Positions 43,632 through 54,950 of a stretch of 64,000 bases of DNA are shown here, piece by piece. Under the pieces are notes generated by a model. The model was not told where the DNA came from, did not search any database, and saw only the letters and a program-made list of their open reading frames with translations. How positions within the stretch are numbered: the first letter of the stretch is position 1; each line of letters starts with the position of its first letter. The DNA lies in NCBI GenBank assembly GCA_016271365.2, contig JADMNL010000028.1:58732001-58796000 (forward strand), read 5' to 3'. The stretch is from Neoceratodus forsteri. Its lineage: Eukaryota; Chordata; Ceratodontiformes; Ceratodontidae. The translations under genes were made by a program, and so were the position numbers.

Positions 43632-44313
43632 ATGCCTCTGCGACTCGTGTGGGCCCTGCTTCTCCTGGCATTCCAGATCAACCACTTGCAGTCTCGATTT
43701 TCATCCAGCCTGTGTCCAGTCTTGGGTGTCGTGAGTAAATACCAGGGCAGCTCCCTGCAACAACAGCTTAATCTGAGTATGTCATCCGATTGTCTTGTTG
43801 TTTCGTTTCCTTTACGAACTGAGCCCTCTGGCTCCAGATTACAAATATTGTGTACTGTGCATGTTGTGTTTTCCATCACAGGGCCCCAACCAGCTGCAAC
43901 CCCAGGCAACAGTCCTGGCTACCCATCTCTTCTCCACCTGGGTAACCAGAGGTGTGACTGTGTGGGGGGACTCAAACTGCATGCATAACTGCTTGATTGA
44001 TATAACCTTTAAGCTAATTAACCTGATTTTGCCCCTTCTTTGTTCAAGTCGCCTGAATAAATCAGATCTAACTTTTTCTGCATGTAATCTGACTGTGGTT
44101 CCAGTTTGTGCTCAAAGTACTATACTGTTTTACATGGGGGTTCCCAGGGTCGAGCCAGAGGAACCAGCCCTGGTGGTAAGTGCAGACAGTGTGGGTACTT
44201 GTGTGGTGTACCAGAGGTATTGTGAAAGTGATTACTGTACAGTGTTCAGGCCACTAGAGCGGAAAGAGGGGGGGGTCACAGTGTCCCGGAGGGCTGTGCC
44301 CAGGTTTGCTTGA
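43632..44313 (+). other. Overlapping open frames of unknown nature, one with a signal-peptide-like start
   Basis: A 118-codon frame (43,632-43,988) begins MPLRLVWALLLLAFQINHLQ, a basic residue followed by a hydrophobic run, as in a signal peptide. A second frame (43,795-44,313, 172 codons) overlaps it and is cysteine-containing (VVYQRYCESDYCTVF). I recognise no family. Possible readings are a single-copy exon, a decayed retroelement gene or chance. The L1 at 44,440 begins just downstream. Base composition is higher in G+C than in most of the window. Confidence 0.2.
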
Positions 44314-44547
44314 CCACTACCAACCCTGACCTCTGGGTGGAAGCACCCGTTTCAGAACTCAGGCCTCTTAACCTGCTACTAGCCAAGCAGGCAGGGGTAG
44401 TAGCCCTTGGGATAGCACCACCTAGGGGTTACATTAAAAATTCACATAATCAGGAGGTCACATGAGTGCCCAAACAAGACTGCCGCCTAAGCCCTCAGCT
44501 CTCTGATGGCCTAGCTATTATCAGCCTCCATCACAACTTCATCTCCA

Positions 44548-45410
44548 GTGTGCAACAGTCTGAGTGTAAGATCAAATGTCAAGACCGCCACTGAAGAGGA
44601 AAAAAGATCATATTCATTCTCCTCCAGTGCTGCAGCAACAAGCATCCAAGATGGTGACTCTTGTGAAGCCCACACTTCCCTGCCAAAAGAAACAGCTGAA
44701 TCCAGCAGTCTCCTTCACCAAATAGCACAAAGTGTAGAAACCATAAAAAAACGGTAACTACTACTCAAGCGACACTGGAAGTCCTGACAGGCAGGGTAAT
44801 GGCAACAGAACAAAAGTTTGTGGAGTTCTCTGAAACACAAACAGCCCACAATCAGCAGCTCCAATCAGCTGAGACAAAACCTGACTTGTTTATGCGCAAA
44901 ATAGAGGATCTGGAAGGAAAGGGCTGCCATAAAAACCTGAGAATAATTAGCTTACAAGAAGGGCTTGAACGTAAAGACCCCATCCAATATTTTTCGTAAC
45001 AACCTGCCACTTTTGTTGGGACTGGATCCCAAAATCTATGACTGTGAGCTGGATAGAGCTCATAGGATCCAAAGGGTCAGGACATCGAACAAGTCCGCTA
45101 GACAGAGGCCGCTTATTATTAAATTACTGAGGTTTCAGGACAAAGAATGGACTTCAAAAACAGCCTGAGACCTAAAAGATGTTACAGCTGCTGCAGCGAA
45201 GATTTCCTTCTACACAGACTATCCTCGGACAATGCTTGATCACCGCCAGGCATTCAATAAAGTGAAGGCTGTTTTAAGAAACAGAGGGATTCCCTATGCC
45301 TTGCTGTACCCTGCAGTCCTTAATGTTACATTCCAGGAGAAAGAGGTGCAATTTCAATCACCACAAGAAATATCTTTAAACTCTGTGGGGCCCTGCTAGA
45401 TCCCCAAAAT
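44548..45410 (+). pseudogene. L1 ORF1 pseudogene
   Basis: Frames in order: a Ser-rich N-terminus (SSSAAATSIQDGDSC) to LLHQIAQSVETIKKR, then after a frameshift a coiled coil (MATEQKFVEFSETQTAHNQ). Next are DLEGKGCHKNLRIISLQEGL (start of the RRM), DPKIYDCELDRAHRIQR and RPLIIKLLRFQDKEW, then ISFYTDYPRTMLDHRQAFNK and YALLYPAVLNVTFQ (C-terminal domain). All three ORF1 domains are present in the right order. At least two frame changes and a stop near 45,166 break it. The product would bind L1 RNA as a trimer. Confidence 0.85.
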
Positions 45411-47007
45411 CTACACCTGCAGATGATACCAAAACCCAGATGGATACCTCCCCTGCAGCTACTGGTGAGACCAAGAGGCTTGAACTGTAAGTACTTTCTT
45501 CTTTCCTCACCGAAAGACCGGGGTGTGGGGGCCAGCCACAACTTTGGCCTGCCATATCTCAGACACACTCCTCAGTGACCTGCCGCCCTCCCCGACTGAT
45601 TATTGGTACCTAAGTATGGGAGCGGTAAGGTTTGGGCAGATTAGACATTAACTTTTCCGTTCAGCACTTTAACTAAGTGTGAGATACAGAACAGTCAGAA
45701 ATTCAGTGTGTACTACTGGTCCCCCCCAAAACAACAGGCCAAACTCTCTCTACCGGAGACAAGGGAATGGGGGCTGGGAATGTCCCTTGTCTACTACTCT
45801 CCAGACACACTGCTGTGTGATTCTGTTTTTATCTGTCTATAGCCATAACAAGTGACAGACACAGTAGAACAGAACAAACTCTGACTTTCACCACTCTGCA
45901 CTTTTCTGCAACTGACCAATATAGTTTAAGCCATCCAACTGCATGTCTTGATGTGCCGCCCCCCACCCCACGCTCAACCACTTGTTTTCCACTTTAACTA
46001 TGCCAAGTGAAATTGATAGTCCTGGGGTGCATTGCGGACCCCTTGAGTGAACATCGGGGGACACAGAACCAGAGTCCTGCTTAACTACATTATCCACCGC
46101 AGGGCTCCTGGCTGTCTCAAGACTCAGGTGGACTCAGAGCACTGCGCTCATTCCATCCATGTGCCTGATCGTATTATGTTTTGTCTTTTTTTGTTTTAGG
46201 GACAACTGTTCATCTGAATGCACATGATGTTAAAATTGTTTAAGCAATATTGAATACTAATTATCTTTCTTTTAGGCGAGGATCCCTGGAGCGGTGACTC
46301 CAGGGGGAGAGGGGGTAAGCATGCAGCACTTTGATTCTCGAGCCGCCACTTCCAGTCAAGTCTAGCGCCTGACCTCTTGATCAGCCCAGCACAGCAAACA
46401 CACAGTGAGGGGAAAATTACCTTCTGTAAGCTACAATGTGCAGAGACAAGCTAATTGCAGGGGGATCCCTCTGGGTTCTTAACTTAGACAACTGCTAGAA
46501 GATACCATAACATCCCCCTTTTCCCTCCCCCCCAAACCATGCATATGTTGTCCCATTCTGCTTTATTAATGCCATAGCAATACTGGGAGGGGATTCAGCA
46601 GCTGGTAAGGGTTCTCTCGTCTGCACCTGAAGGGTCCGAGTGAGTAAAGGCTTAACAACCGTCCCAGCTATCAGACAGTGATAGTTAACGGTTCCCTCTC
46701 CCGGCTGGAATCGTTCTGTAGAACAGCCATTTTCTTTTTTGGTTCTTTTGTTGTGTACACAGAAAGGCTAGTTATTGTGGTTTAGGCACAACTGTGTTAT
46801 ATACCAGCTGAAAATCATTTGATTTATTACGATCTCTTTGACTCTTGTTGAGTGTTATATCTTCAGATCTATGTATTATATTGCATTCTTTGGTGAGGCT
46901 GGTTGCGTTATTGGGGATACTGTGGGGAGGGGCAGAGGGGGACCGCGGGAGTATGGAGGTGGTCCACAGTACGTAAATACTAGCCCTGAAGCATCTTCAC
47001 TTACCTA

Positions 47008-47619
47008 ATGCCAATTATAGCAGAGTCCGACTCCCTCAAAATTATCTCTTGGAATACCAGAGGCTTGAACTGTCCTCTAAAAAGGAAGAACATACGTTTG
47101 CAACTCAGAAACATGCAATGCGACATTACATTAGTCCAGGAAAAGCTTGTGCTGGAAAGAGAAGCGTCCTGTCTCTGCTGCTCCTGTTTGGGACAGGTAT
47201 ACCACAGTGCATATAATTCTAAGCAGAGAGGGGTTGCAATCCTCCTTAGAAAAAGTCTACAATTAGGCACTCACAGACAAGTGGAAGATGCAGATGGGCA
47301 TATGATTCTGGTGGAAGGGACATATCAGGGTGAACAGAGAGTAACTATGAGTATCAATGCCCCAAATAATCCAGACATTGACCTTTTTCGGCAAGTTTTA
47401 ACAGAACAACTCCCCCCCAACCCAGCAGGAATAGTGCTCGGAGGGGACATCAGTCTAGCTTTAATTCCTGCTCTTGACAGAACTGGACCTGGTCATCACC
47501 AGGAGCTCATGACTGCGGAACAGGCAGGCCAAGAATATCAAAATGCAAGCTTAAGAGACGTCTCATGGGTGCTCCACCCACATGAGATAGGTTTCTCCTG
47601 TTTATTCGGTGGCCCATGA
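47008..47619 (+). pseudogene. L1 ORF2 endonuclease domain, 203 codons, truncated
   Basis: The frame begins MPIIAESDSLKIISWNTRGL, the N-terminal SWNxxGL block of the apurinic-type endonuclease. CDITLVQEKL follows, with Lys where LQET-type elements have Thr after Glu, then QRGVAILLRKSL, NAPNNPDIDLFRQVL and GIVLGGDISLALIPALDRTG. The GGDxN motif is altered to GGDIS, which would impair catalysis. The frame stops at 47,619, 15 bp before the CR1 insertion, at the expected end of the endonuclease domain. The enzyme would nick the target strand for priming. Confidence 0.85.
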
Positions 47620-47629
47620 CTCACACAGT

Positions 47630-47822
47630 AAGAAACATAGAATTTGACGGCAGATAAGGACCGCTTGGCCCACCCAGTCTGCCCATTTCCCTACCTACTG
47701 GATAAGCTGCAGATCCTAGTTAACCAGCAGCCTACTTCTTCTTACCCCCACCCCCCAGAATTGCCTTATGACTGTCCCATGCATGCTTGAATTCCACCAC
47801 TGATTTTGACTCCACAACCTGG
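47630..47822 (-). mobile_element. CR1-type 3' end, left arm of an inverted pair
   Basis: Reading minus, it starts at AGGTTGTGGAGTCAAAATCA and ends with the 3' terminus TCAAATTCTATGTTTC at about 47,634. It is very close to the copy at 34,205-34,400. It lies head to head with the copy that follows. Confidence 0.82.
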
Positions 47823-47828
47823 GACAGA

Positions 47829-47932
47829 CATAATAATAATAATAATAATACTTTATTTTTAAGGCGCCTTTCAAAAACCAAGGCACCGCACAAATCAACC
47901 TACAATAAAACAGAGTCTCGTTAAGAAAATAA
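47829..47932. repeat. ATA microsatellite with attached short repeat, inserted in CR1
   Basis: Seven or so ATA units at 47,829-47,850 precede TACTTTATTTTTAAGGCGCC and AAGGCACCGCACAAATCAAC. CR1 sequence resumes at CATAAGG. The microsatellite looks like the tail of a minus-strand retroelement. Confidence 0.6.
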
Positions 47933-48051
47933 GCCATAAGGCAGTTCTAGTGGGGGGTAGGAAGAAACAGGCTGTCGGTTAACTAGGAACTGCAGCTTAT
48001 CCGTTAGGTAGCGAAATGGACAGACTAGGTGGGCCAAGCGGTCCTTATCTG

Positions 48052-48459
48052 CAGTGTTGGGTAAGTTACTTTTTCTATTACTTTCTATTACTTTTGGAAA
48101 CTTGTTCCAGAAAGCTCTGTGCAGTCACTAGCAAGGATGGAGAAGTACTAGAACAAGTAATACACCTTACACTTACAATTACTTTTTTTTTTATACCAAA
48201 GTAATACATAGCTGTAACTGATTACATTTATTTGAAAGTAACTAGTAACTAACCTATTACTCTCAAATAAACGTAATCTGTTATAGGTACTTATTACGTT
48301 TGTATTATTTTTGTATAAAAAGAAATAAGTAACTGTAACTGTAAGGTGTATTACTTTTTCTAGTACCGCTCCATCCTTGCTAGTGACTGCACAGAGCTTC
48401 CTAGAACAAGTTTCCAAAAGTAATAGAAAGTAATAGAAAAAGTAACTTACCCAACGCTG
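48052..48459. mobile_element. hAT-type MITE with very long inverted repeats, 408 bp
   Basis: Ends are CAGTGTTGGGTAAGTTACTT and its near complement AAGTAACTTACCCAACGCTG. An exact 8-bp duplication CTTATCTG flanks it (48,044-48,051 and 48,460-48,467). The arms continue through TTCTATTACTTTTGGAAACT and TGCAGTCACTAGCAAGGATG for more than 120 bp, so a single strand would fold back on itself. Short frames within it read the same on both strands, which is an effect of the palindrome. It is inserted in a CR1 copy. Confidence 0.95.
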
Positions 48460-48487
48460 CTTATCTGCCATCAAATTCTATGTTTCT

Positions 48488-48990
48488 ACACTAGCGGAAA
48501 CACTGGGCAAGGTCTGGAGTCAGGCCTATGTAGCTAACAGAGCTACAAGCCAAAACCCTCCGGTACAAAATCCTGCACAAAGCATATAGAACACCACCAG
48601 GACTTTACAGGGCAGGAACTGCAATGTCTAGTGAGTGCCGAAGGTGTTCATCCACACAAGCTTCACTCTGTCATGTTCTTTGGTCCTGTCCGGCCACAGA
48701 CCAATACTGGGATCACTCCATTTGGAACAATGTAGAAAAACTGCACAACTCCCACAACTTAAAGATCCACATTTGGCCTTGCTAGGTCTGCACCACTAGA
48801 AAGTGAACTACCACCCCCTAATTTGCTCTGGACCAATCATACTTTAGGAGCAGCAAAACATATACTCCTTAAGACAATGGAAAGATCCAGAACCACCGGA
48901 CCGACAGGAGTTTAAAGAACTTAATTGCTCTCACCTCCTGATACGAAACAGTGGTGCATGTGGCAGCAGGAAAACTGGATCTTTATATGA
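48488..48990 (+). pseudogene. L1 ORF2 C-terminal fragment
   Basis: Remnants in frame include the cysteine-bearing segment of L1 ORF2 (RRCSSTQASLCHVLWSCPAT-like, 48,637-48,700) and a later LDLYMTIWGPFIKQH near 48,965-49,010, the usual W-D-x-Y/L-W end. Several stops. It is the downstream half of the L1 whose endonuclease ends at 47,619. Confidence 0.65.
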
Positions 48991-49280
48991 CAATTTGGGG
49001 ACCCTTCATCAAGCAGCACCACAGGCACTCTGTCCCTATGCCACCACCTAGGTGATCCAGATGACCTCTGTCCTAACCCACACTGACATATTCTGCTCCA
49101 TGTTCTCGCATCTACCTCGAAACAGCAGGTAGCTGTTTCACCTCAGTCGTGCCTCTGGGCCCTTCCCCACCTCCTTAACTACCATTACAGGGCCTTTTAG
49201 GACCAACTAACTGTACCATCTGCTCTCTTCCCAAATCTCAAAATCAGTAACCACATGAGAGCAAGGGATCCTTGCTATGG

Positions 49281-49500
49281 CAGGGGTAGAAATTAAGTTT
49301 TGCAGCTGCTAGCCAGCAGGGCTAGTGACTGAGAAAATCCACTAGCCTCACAGACTTTTCCACTAGCCCAGTTGATGTACTTATCAAAATGTTACCTTCT
49401 CCAGTACAAGCCTGCAGGGTTAGTTGAAGGAAAATCTTACTAGCCTGACACAAAATCTACCAGCATTTGGCTAGTGGGCTGGTGCCAGTTTCGACCCCTG
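49281..49500. mobile_element. MITE with CAGGGGT ends and 5-bp target duplication, copy 1
   Basis: Ends CAGGGGTAGAAATTAAG and (complement) CAGGGGTCGAAACTGG. TATGG flanks both sides (49,276-49,280 and 49,501-49,505). The body is rich in CTAG (GCTAGCCAGCAGGGCTAGTG and CTAGCCTGACACAAAATCTA). A diverged copy is at 58,075-58,250. Termini are hAT-like; a 5-bp duplication is atypical for most hAT groups. Confidence 0.82.
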
Positions 49501-50192
49501 TATGGATTCTCTGTGCACTAGTGTGTAAGTTACAAATACCAGTAACAGAACCCCCCCCCACCTAGGAATAGGCCTCAGTCTCTGGGAGATGAGAACAGTT
49601 CTTAGCTTCTTCATTTCTCAAATGGATGCTAGGACTAGCAAATAGAAACGGAAATGGAGAAGATACTTTCTACCCCCCCACCCCCGAAATCGGGAAGATT
49701 AGGTACCTAGCAGAGATAGATGCATGACGTAGCACTCAACGGAACAGTCAACCTAGCCTCACCTCATTACTTAAGGGACAGCCCCAGGACCCACCAAAAT
49801 GCTGCCAGGACCACAGGTACAGTAGATAGGAGCACTAAAGTCAGATGTTTCTTATATGCAGTTGTTCCATACCACTGTTATCAACTATTCTATGCCATTT
49901 TTTTCGCCCTCCGACTCAGATAGAAAAATACCTAAAAAAAGTCTACACAGGGCAGTAGCATGTTTAAGAGTTGTTACAGGTGCCTAATATACTTAAGTCA
50001 TCTTTAAAGTTATGTTCTCCAAGGAAAGCAAAATAGTGATGTAAACCCCTCATGGAAAGGTTCTATCCTTGCTTATGGTGCACTGTAGTATCTTGCCAAC
50101 ATATTGTTGTAACGCTGTATCAGTTTCCATATGTAACATGTTCCTGTTTCAAACAAGGAAAACGTAATAAAAACTTTTATGGCAAAAAAAAT

Positions 50193-51229
50193 TAAAAATG
50201 TTCGGATAATCCACTAACCATTGCTTTTTGTAAAATCCATATGGGTCAATGCTCTTGTGAATGTGTGGCTCTTGAGCTCTGAAAGTCTTAACAGTTTAAC
50301 ATACCAGAAACACAACCCTTTATACTTTAAAAGCTCGCCAAAATGTAACCTTTTAGAGCAGTTCAAATGTAACTGTACTGACTGGATTTCTGTTCTTTTA
50401 CGCACATCACTGCCTTACTTCTCATGTACTGTATGTCGGTCTGGTATTCTGAGTCACTGTCGTAAATGGTCCCGTTCCCAGTTTGCCCTATCCAGTTAAC
50501 AGAGAATTAAATTAAAAATACTAGCCTTGTTCCAGTGGCCAAAATTACGTAAACAGTGTAGTTTAATACAAGGACAAAGGCAGATTCCAACCACACTAGG
50601 ATGAGAGTTCTGGACTTCAGGTGGGTAGATTTTATTAAAGGGAGGGTCCCCTCAGCCTTTCATTCTGTTTCCCTGTGTAGTTTGTAGGCTTCCACAAAGA
50701 CTTCCAATTTCATCAGTATTTAAATGTAAATAAAGATACTCACGTCTGGTTTGAAAAGCTGCTTAACTCCATTACAAAGGTCGTGACATGACTCAAGAAA
50801 GGCATCCTGGAATTTTATGGTGTTTTGGTGCTAAAGCCTGCATTAGTTACTTACACTGTATCAGTCAGTGCTGTTGCTGTCCTCTGCAGTCCTTATGTTC
50901 TTGTCTTAAACTAGCCATGAAGCTTTTCAAGGCATAGTAAGTGCCCAGCTGGTTTCTGTAGTTTTAAGTGCATCTGAGTTAGAAAAAAATGATTTTAGAA
51001 AGTATAGGGAGTCCAGAAGACAGGTAACGGAGCTGAATAAGAGTGTAACTTCTGCTGGCTTGTGCATGTACACATTAACTCCCATGATGCCTTGCATGAG
51101 TGGGACCATGACCTTTGGAATTGAGACAAACAGCTTTTCACAGCAGGGCAAAACACAGTGAAGCATCCTCATTTATATTTCAATTAGAATTAAATTAGGG
51201 GGGCATGAGGGAATCATTGTAACTACACA
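50193..51229. other. Unassigned stretch
   Basis: No domain or named repeat is supported. Short frames only. Confidence 0.4.
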
Positions 51230-52465
51230 GGTATAGAGGAAGTAGGTTAAGGGGACTTTCCCTTTAAGATGGGTGACTGCCTAATGGCGAACTGGCAGGG
51301 AAAGATGACCTAGGTGGAGTGGAGGAACAGCAGATGAAATTAAAGAGGGCAATTTTGAAGGTAACAAACCTCTGTGTCAGGCAAGTGAGTAAGAGGAAAA
51401 CAGGCCACTGTGGTTCATGAGAGAGGTGGCTGGAAAGGTAAAGGCTAAAAGGGTAGCACTCAGGAGATAAAAGGCACAGAGGGAGGAGGACAGGGAAATA
51501 TAAAGGCAGAAACAGAGAGATGCTGGGAAAGCAAAGGAATCCAAAGGCAAAAGTTGAAGTGAGGATGGCCAAAGAAGTAAAGAAAGGGGACAACACATTT
51601 TGTTAGGTATACAAGTGAAAAGATGAGTGCCAGGGGAAGAATTATAAAATTAAAAAGGAATGGAGGAGGGGGGGGCTAAGAACTACAAAGAGGAGGACCA
51701 ACAAAAAGCAGACATACTAAACAAATACTTTTATTCAGTGTTCAAGGTGGAGGAAGAATGAGATGGGCCCCAAAAAGGAGTTATGTATGTCCTTCGTAGG
51801 GACGGAAATGGATACAAGTCCTTTTTCAGAGGACAGGGTGCTAGAGGGACTTGCTAGTCTGAAAAGAGACAAAGCAACTGGACCAGACAGGGTCATCCTA
51901 GGGTAAAAGGAACACAGGGAGGTACTGGCTACACCTGTGAGAGTCCTGTTCAACAGATCACTGGAAATAGACATGGTTCCACAGAACTGGAGGAGGGCAG
52001 ATATAGTCCCTCTTCATAAAAGTGGTAGCAGAGAGGAGACTGGAAATTATAGACCAGTCAGTCTGACCTTGGAGGTGGGAAAGTTAATGGGATCACAGCT
52101 GAAGGAAAGGATAGTGGATTAGCTTGAATCAAATGGGTTACAAGATCAGAGACAGCATGGTTTCACAGGAGGAAGATCAGGTCAAACAAATCAAATAGAA
52201 TTTTTTGACTGGGTGACGAAGGAAGTGGATCAGGGTGATGCGGTAGATGTGACATACCTAGATTTCAGTAAGGGATTTGACACAGTTCAACACAGGAGAC
52301 TATTAAACAAGTTGGGTAGCTTAGGAGTGGGTCCGTAGGTGTTAAATTTGGTAAGAAATTTGTTATGGAATAGGAGACAGAGAGTGTTGGTAAATGGAGT
52401 TCGCTCAGAGGAGGTGAGGGTGACCAGTGGGGTGCCACAGGGATCAATGCTGGGACGGGTCCTCC
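51230..52465 (+). pseudogene. CR1-type LINE ORF2, upstream half of a split copy
   Basis: The linker before the RT is visible at 51,310-51,700. RT follows: RDKATGPDRVILG, VRVLFNRSLEIDMVPQNWRR, LHKSGSREETGNYRPVSLTL, then HGFTGGRSGQTNQIEFFDW, DVTYLDFSKGFDTVQHRRLL and VTSGVPQGSMLGRVLL. The sequence breaks at GTCCTCCTTT (52,458-52,467) at the insertion of an L1. It resumes at 56,937 in the same frame context (NVFTKYMGGYSEG). Same subfamily as the copy at 24,500-25,200. Confidence 0.88.
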
Positions 52466-53340
52466 TTTTCTTTTTTTTTTTAAAGTATCTCTTTATTAAG
52501 CTATCTCAATAAAACAAGACAAACAATACAAGGATAATACAAACATCAACATATGGGTCCCGAGTTAATAATTAAACATACACTGCATTCCTGTGCTGTC
52601 ACTGTTATAGAGAACAGTAAGTTAGTTAAGTAGTTGACTTCTAAGGTGTAAAGACCGGTTTGTGATCCAGCACATACAAAACCCATCTCCGCCATAAGGT
52701 GTCAAAGTGCACAGTAGCATTATTCAGTTTAGCCATCAATTTCTACATATCATAAACTTGGAGCATACTGTCCCGCCAATGCAATACTGCAGGGAACATG
52801 GAGGATAGCCACAGTCTGGTTATAATTTTTTTTGCCACCAACAGGCAGATCCAAACCAGTTGTTTGGTTTGAGGACCTCTATGTCCGCATGAAGGGTCAA
52901 GGAATGACACATTTGTAGCAGACAGCATAAAATCTGTACTGAAAATTATCTGAAAGGCTGCAAGGAGTTGTGCCCAGTATGTCTACAACAGTGGGCATGA
53001 CCAGAATATATGGCCATGTGCGGCGAGACTAATGCCACAACCTCTCCTGCAATGCTCACTCTGGGTTGGAATATACACTGTATGGCCACAATTTGTGGGA
53101 TTCTGAAAAATCTGATGAAGCATTTCCAAGAGAACTTCTTCCAACAATGGGAGGAACTTGGCCTGTGAATATGAATCACATATCTACTCCAGTCTGATGG
53201 AGACAGGATCTGTAAATCTGCCTCCCACTTTCCCAGAGTAGAATCTATGTGGAGCCCCTGAAGTTCAAGGAACACTTGACAGACCTGGGAGATCAAGGAT
53301 GTACAGGATCATGCAAGGCAAAAAAAGCATAGCATCATCC
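52466..53340 (-). mobile_element. L1 3' end, minus strand, inserted in CR1
   Basis: The T-run at 52,471-52,482 is the poly-A on the minus strand. Reading minus from 53,335, the ORF2 C-terminus gives KWEADLQILSPSDWSRYVIH, FSWKCFIRFFRIPQIVAIQC, then ICLLVAKKIITRLW near 52,800. This matches the region after the L1 RT. GTCCTC at 52,458 recurs at 56,938 as GTCCTC, a likely target duplication. The rest of this L1 lies at 56,080-56,936, beyond a nested L2. Confidence 0.8.
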
Positions 53341-53789
53341 ACCAACTCACCTAAAAACAGGCTCACACCACAGAGGTAAAGTGCAACAAGCGAGTTTATT
53401 GCAGTGTTAACAGAAAAGATACCTCCTACCGGAACACCAGCTGGGGCTCGTCACACACAGACCTCCAACCGGTTTTGATTAGCGCATCATCCCTGACTCA
53501 CTAACACACCAATCACAAGGGAGGGGAACGGACAGGACGATAAAGTGCAGTGCTGTGCAGAGGAGGGTGATGGAATCTTAGGTAGTGACAGCTCGAGGCA
53601 AGTTTCAGGAGGTCCCAGTAGTAGCTTTTAAAGCAGGTATGGGAGGTGGAGGTATGTATATGGGCAGGGAGGGAGTTCCATAGCCTGGGTGCACAGACAG
53701 CAAATGCCTGGTCACCCATATGGGTACAGGTTTTTGGAACTCATAATACTTGAGAACCGCTAGACTTTGTAGGCTTGAAAAGCTCAGCT

Positions 53790-54950
53790 AGTACGGTGGC
53801 GGGCGGGGGCCTGTTCTGACAACACTGTCAATGAAGTTACCCTTTACAAAAGTTCGATGGTTGTGAGGGGATAGCCATTCGAGTTTCCTGTATAGCTCAC
53901 AGTGGTGGGTGAGACTGGAAGCAGAGAGAGCAAAGTAACATATATTATTGTAACATGGCAATAAATGAATACTGAAATAGAAGATCACCATTTGTCCAAA
54001 CGGAACATGTGACAGAAATCTAGTGGGTATTAATCCACTAGTAATGACCGCTAATGTAGTACCCCAGCAATCCACAGCAAAATCGGGATTGCATATTATT
54101 GCCCACTAGTGTAGTACCTCTGAAATCCACAAGCAAATCTGCACTGCACTCATCAGCTTTACATCGGGAGCGCGTTTGGTGAGAGTGAGAGAGACAGAGA
54201 CATATCGGAAACTAAAAGTCATCAAAATGTGTCTCACTGATGTTTCCTGTCATCTCTCTGTACTTTGTCCTCTGGGCATCGCTGTCTGTGCGTCTCTCTC
54301 CCTCCCCCCCGCGTGCTCAGAGACAGTCTTCACCATCACTTTCTGTTCGTTCCCACCCACCCACCCCCGAGGAGCTCCATACACCGAGCAGTCAGTGCCA
54401 CAGTCACTCACCCTCACTTTGTGTCCAAGAATCTCTCTAGACCGAGCAGTCAGTGTCCGTGAGAGCCAAGCTGTTTTGGTATGTGAAAACAAAGAGGGCA
54501 CGTACCACAGAGTTAGACAGGAAAACGCCAAAAGTGAATAGCATCGCCCACAATCCTTTACAATGCAACGCACTGAATGAACAAGAAGTTGTAAGCATGT
54601 TTACTAAATATCTGCTATTTAGAATTAAAAAATCTTTGCTATATAGCTTGTTAGACCACAGTAAAGAGCAGGAATCTTAATAGTGAATTCTAGCAGCCTA
54701 GCAGCCACAATGTTGAAAGATGTGACACGTTGCACAACGCAGTTTTCAGAGTAAAAACAAGTAAGTGAAACTAGCATTAGCTTTTTTTTTTTTTGTTCCA
54801 ATTATAAGCATAACACTTCATTGTTGTAGAGCTTGCCATGCTACAAGCACATTAATGCACTCAGAATCGGGCTCTACTAGGGAATTAATGCCCGGTTGGC
54901 CAATTGGGCATTAATACCCTAGTAGAGCCCTGCTCCATTGTGCATTAATG
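53790..54950. other. Unassigned DNA inside the nested L2
   Basis: CT-rich frames at 54,176-54,541 on both strands have no domain. AGAGAGACAGAGACA and CTCTCTCCCTCC tracts are present. It ends at a hairpin. It may be one further insertion. Confidence 0.35.

Larger units (their letters stand above)
47823..48487 (+). mobile_element. CR1-type 3' end, right arm, containing two further insertions
   Basis: The plus-strand sequence GGGACAGAC, then (after an insertion) CATAAGGCAGTTCTAGTGGG, TGCAGCTTATCCGTTAGGTA and GGGCCAAGCGGTCCTTATCTG, then (after a MITE) CCATCAAATTCTATGTTTCT. It is the inverted partner of 47,630-47,822. The insertion at 47,829-47,932 begins with an ATA microsatellite and has TTTATTTTTAAGGCGCCTTTC. 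Confidence 0.82.
44440..50192 (+). mobile_element. L1 LINE, long but interrupted
   Basis: 5' region from about 44,440 (CACATGAGTGCCCAAACAAG, like an L1 5' UTR end). ORF1 is at 44,548-45,410, an inter-ORF stretch follows to 47,007, and the ORF2 endonuclease lies at 47,008-47,619. The ORF2 C-terminus is at 48,488-48,990, followed by a long 3' UTR and AATAAAAACTTTTATGGC with an A-run at 50,160-50,192. The RT domain is missing at the point where CR1 sequences lie (47,630-48,487). A MITE sits in the 3' UTR at 49,281-49,500. It is disabled. Confidence 0.8.

Noticed and set aside
48016..48474. Two similar frames on opposite strands (FFYYFLLLLETCSRKLCAVT)
   Set aside because: The same peptide on both strands is an effect of the MITE palindrome.
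54176..54573. CT-rich open frames of 107-121 codons on both strands
   Set aside because: Low-complexity composition produces stop-free runs in several frames at once. No domain.
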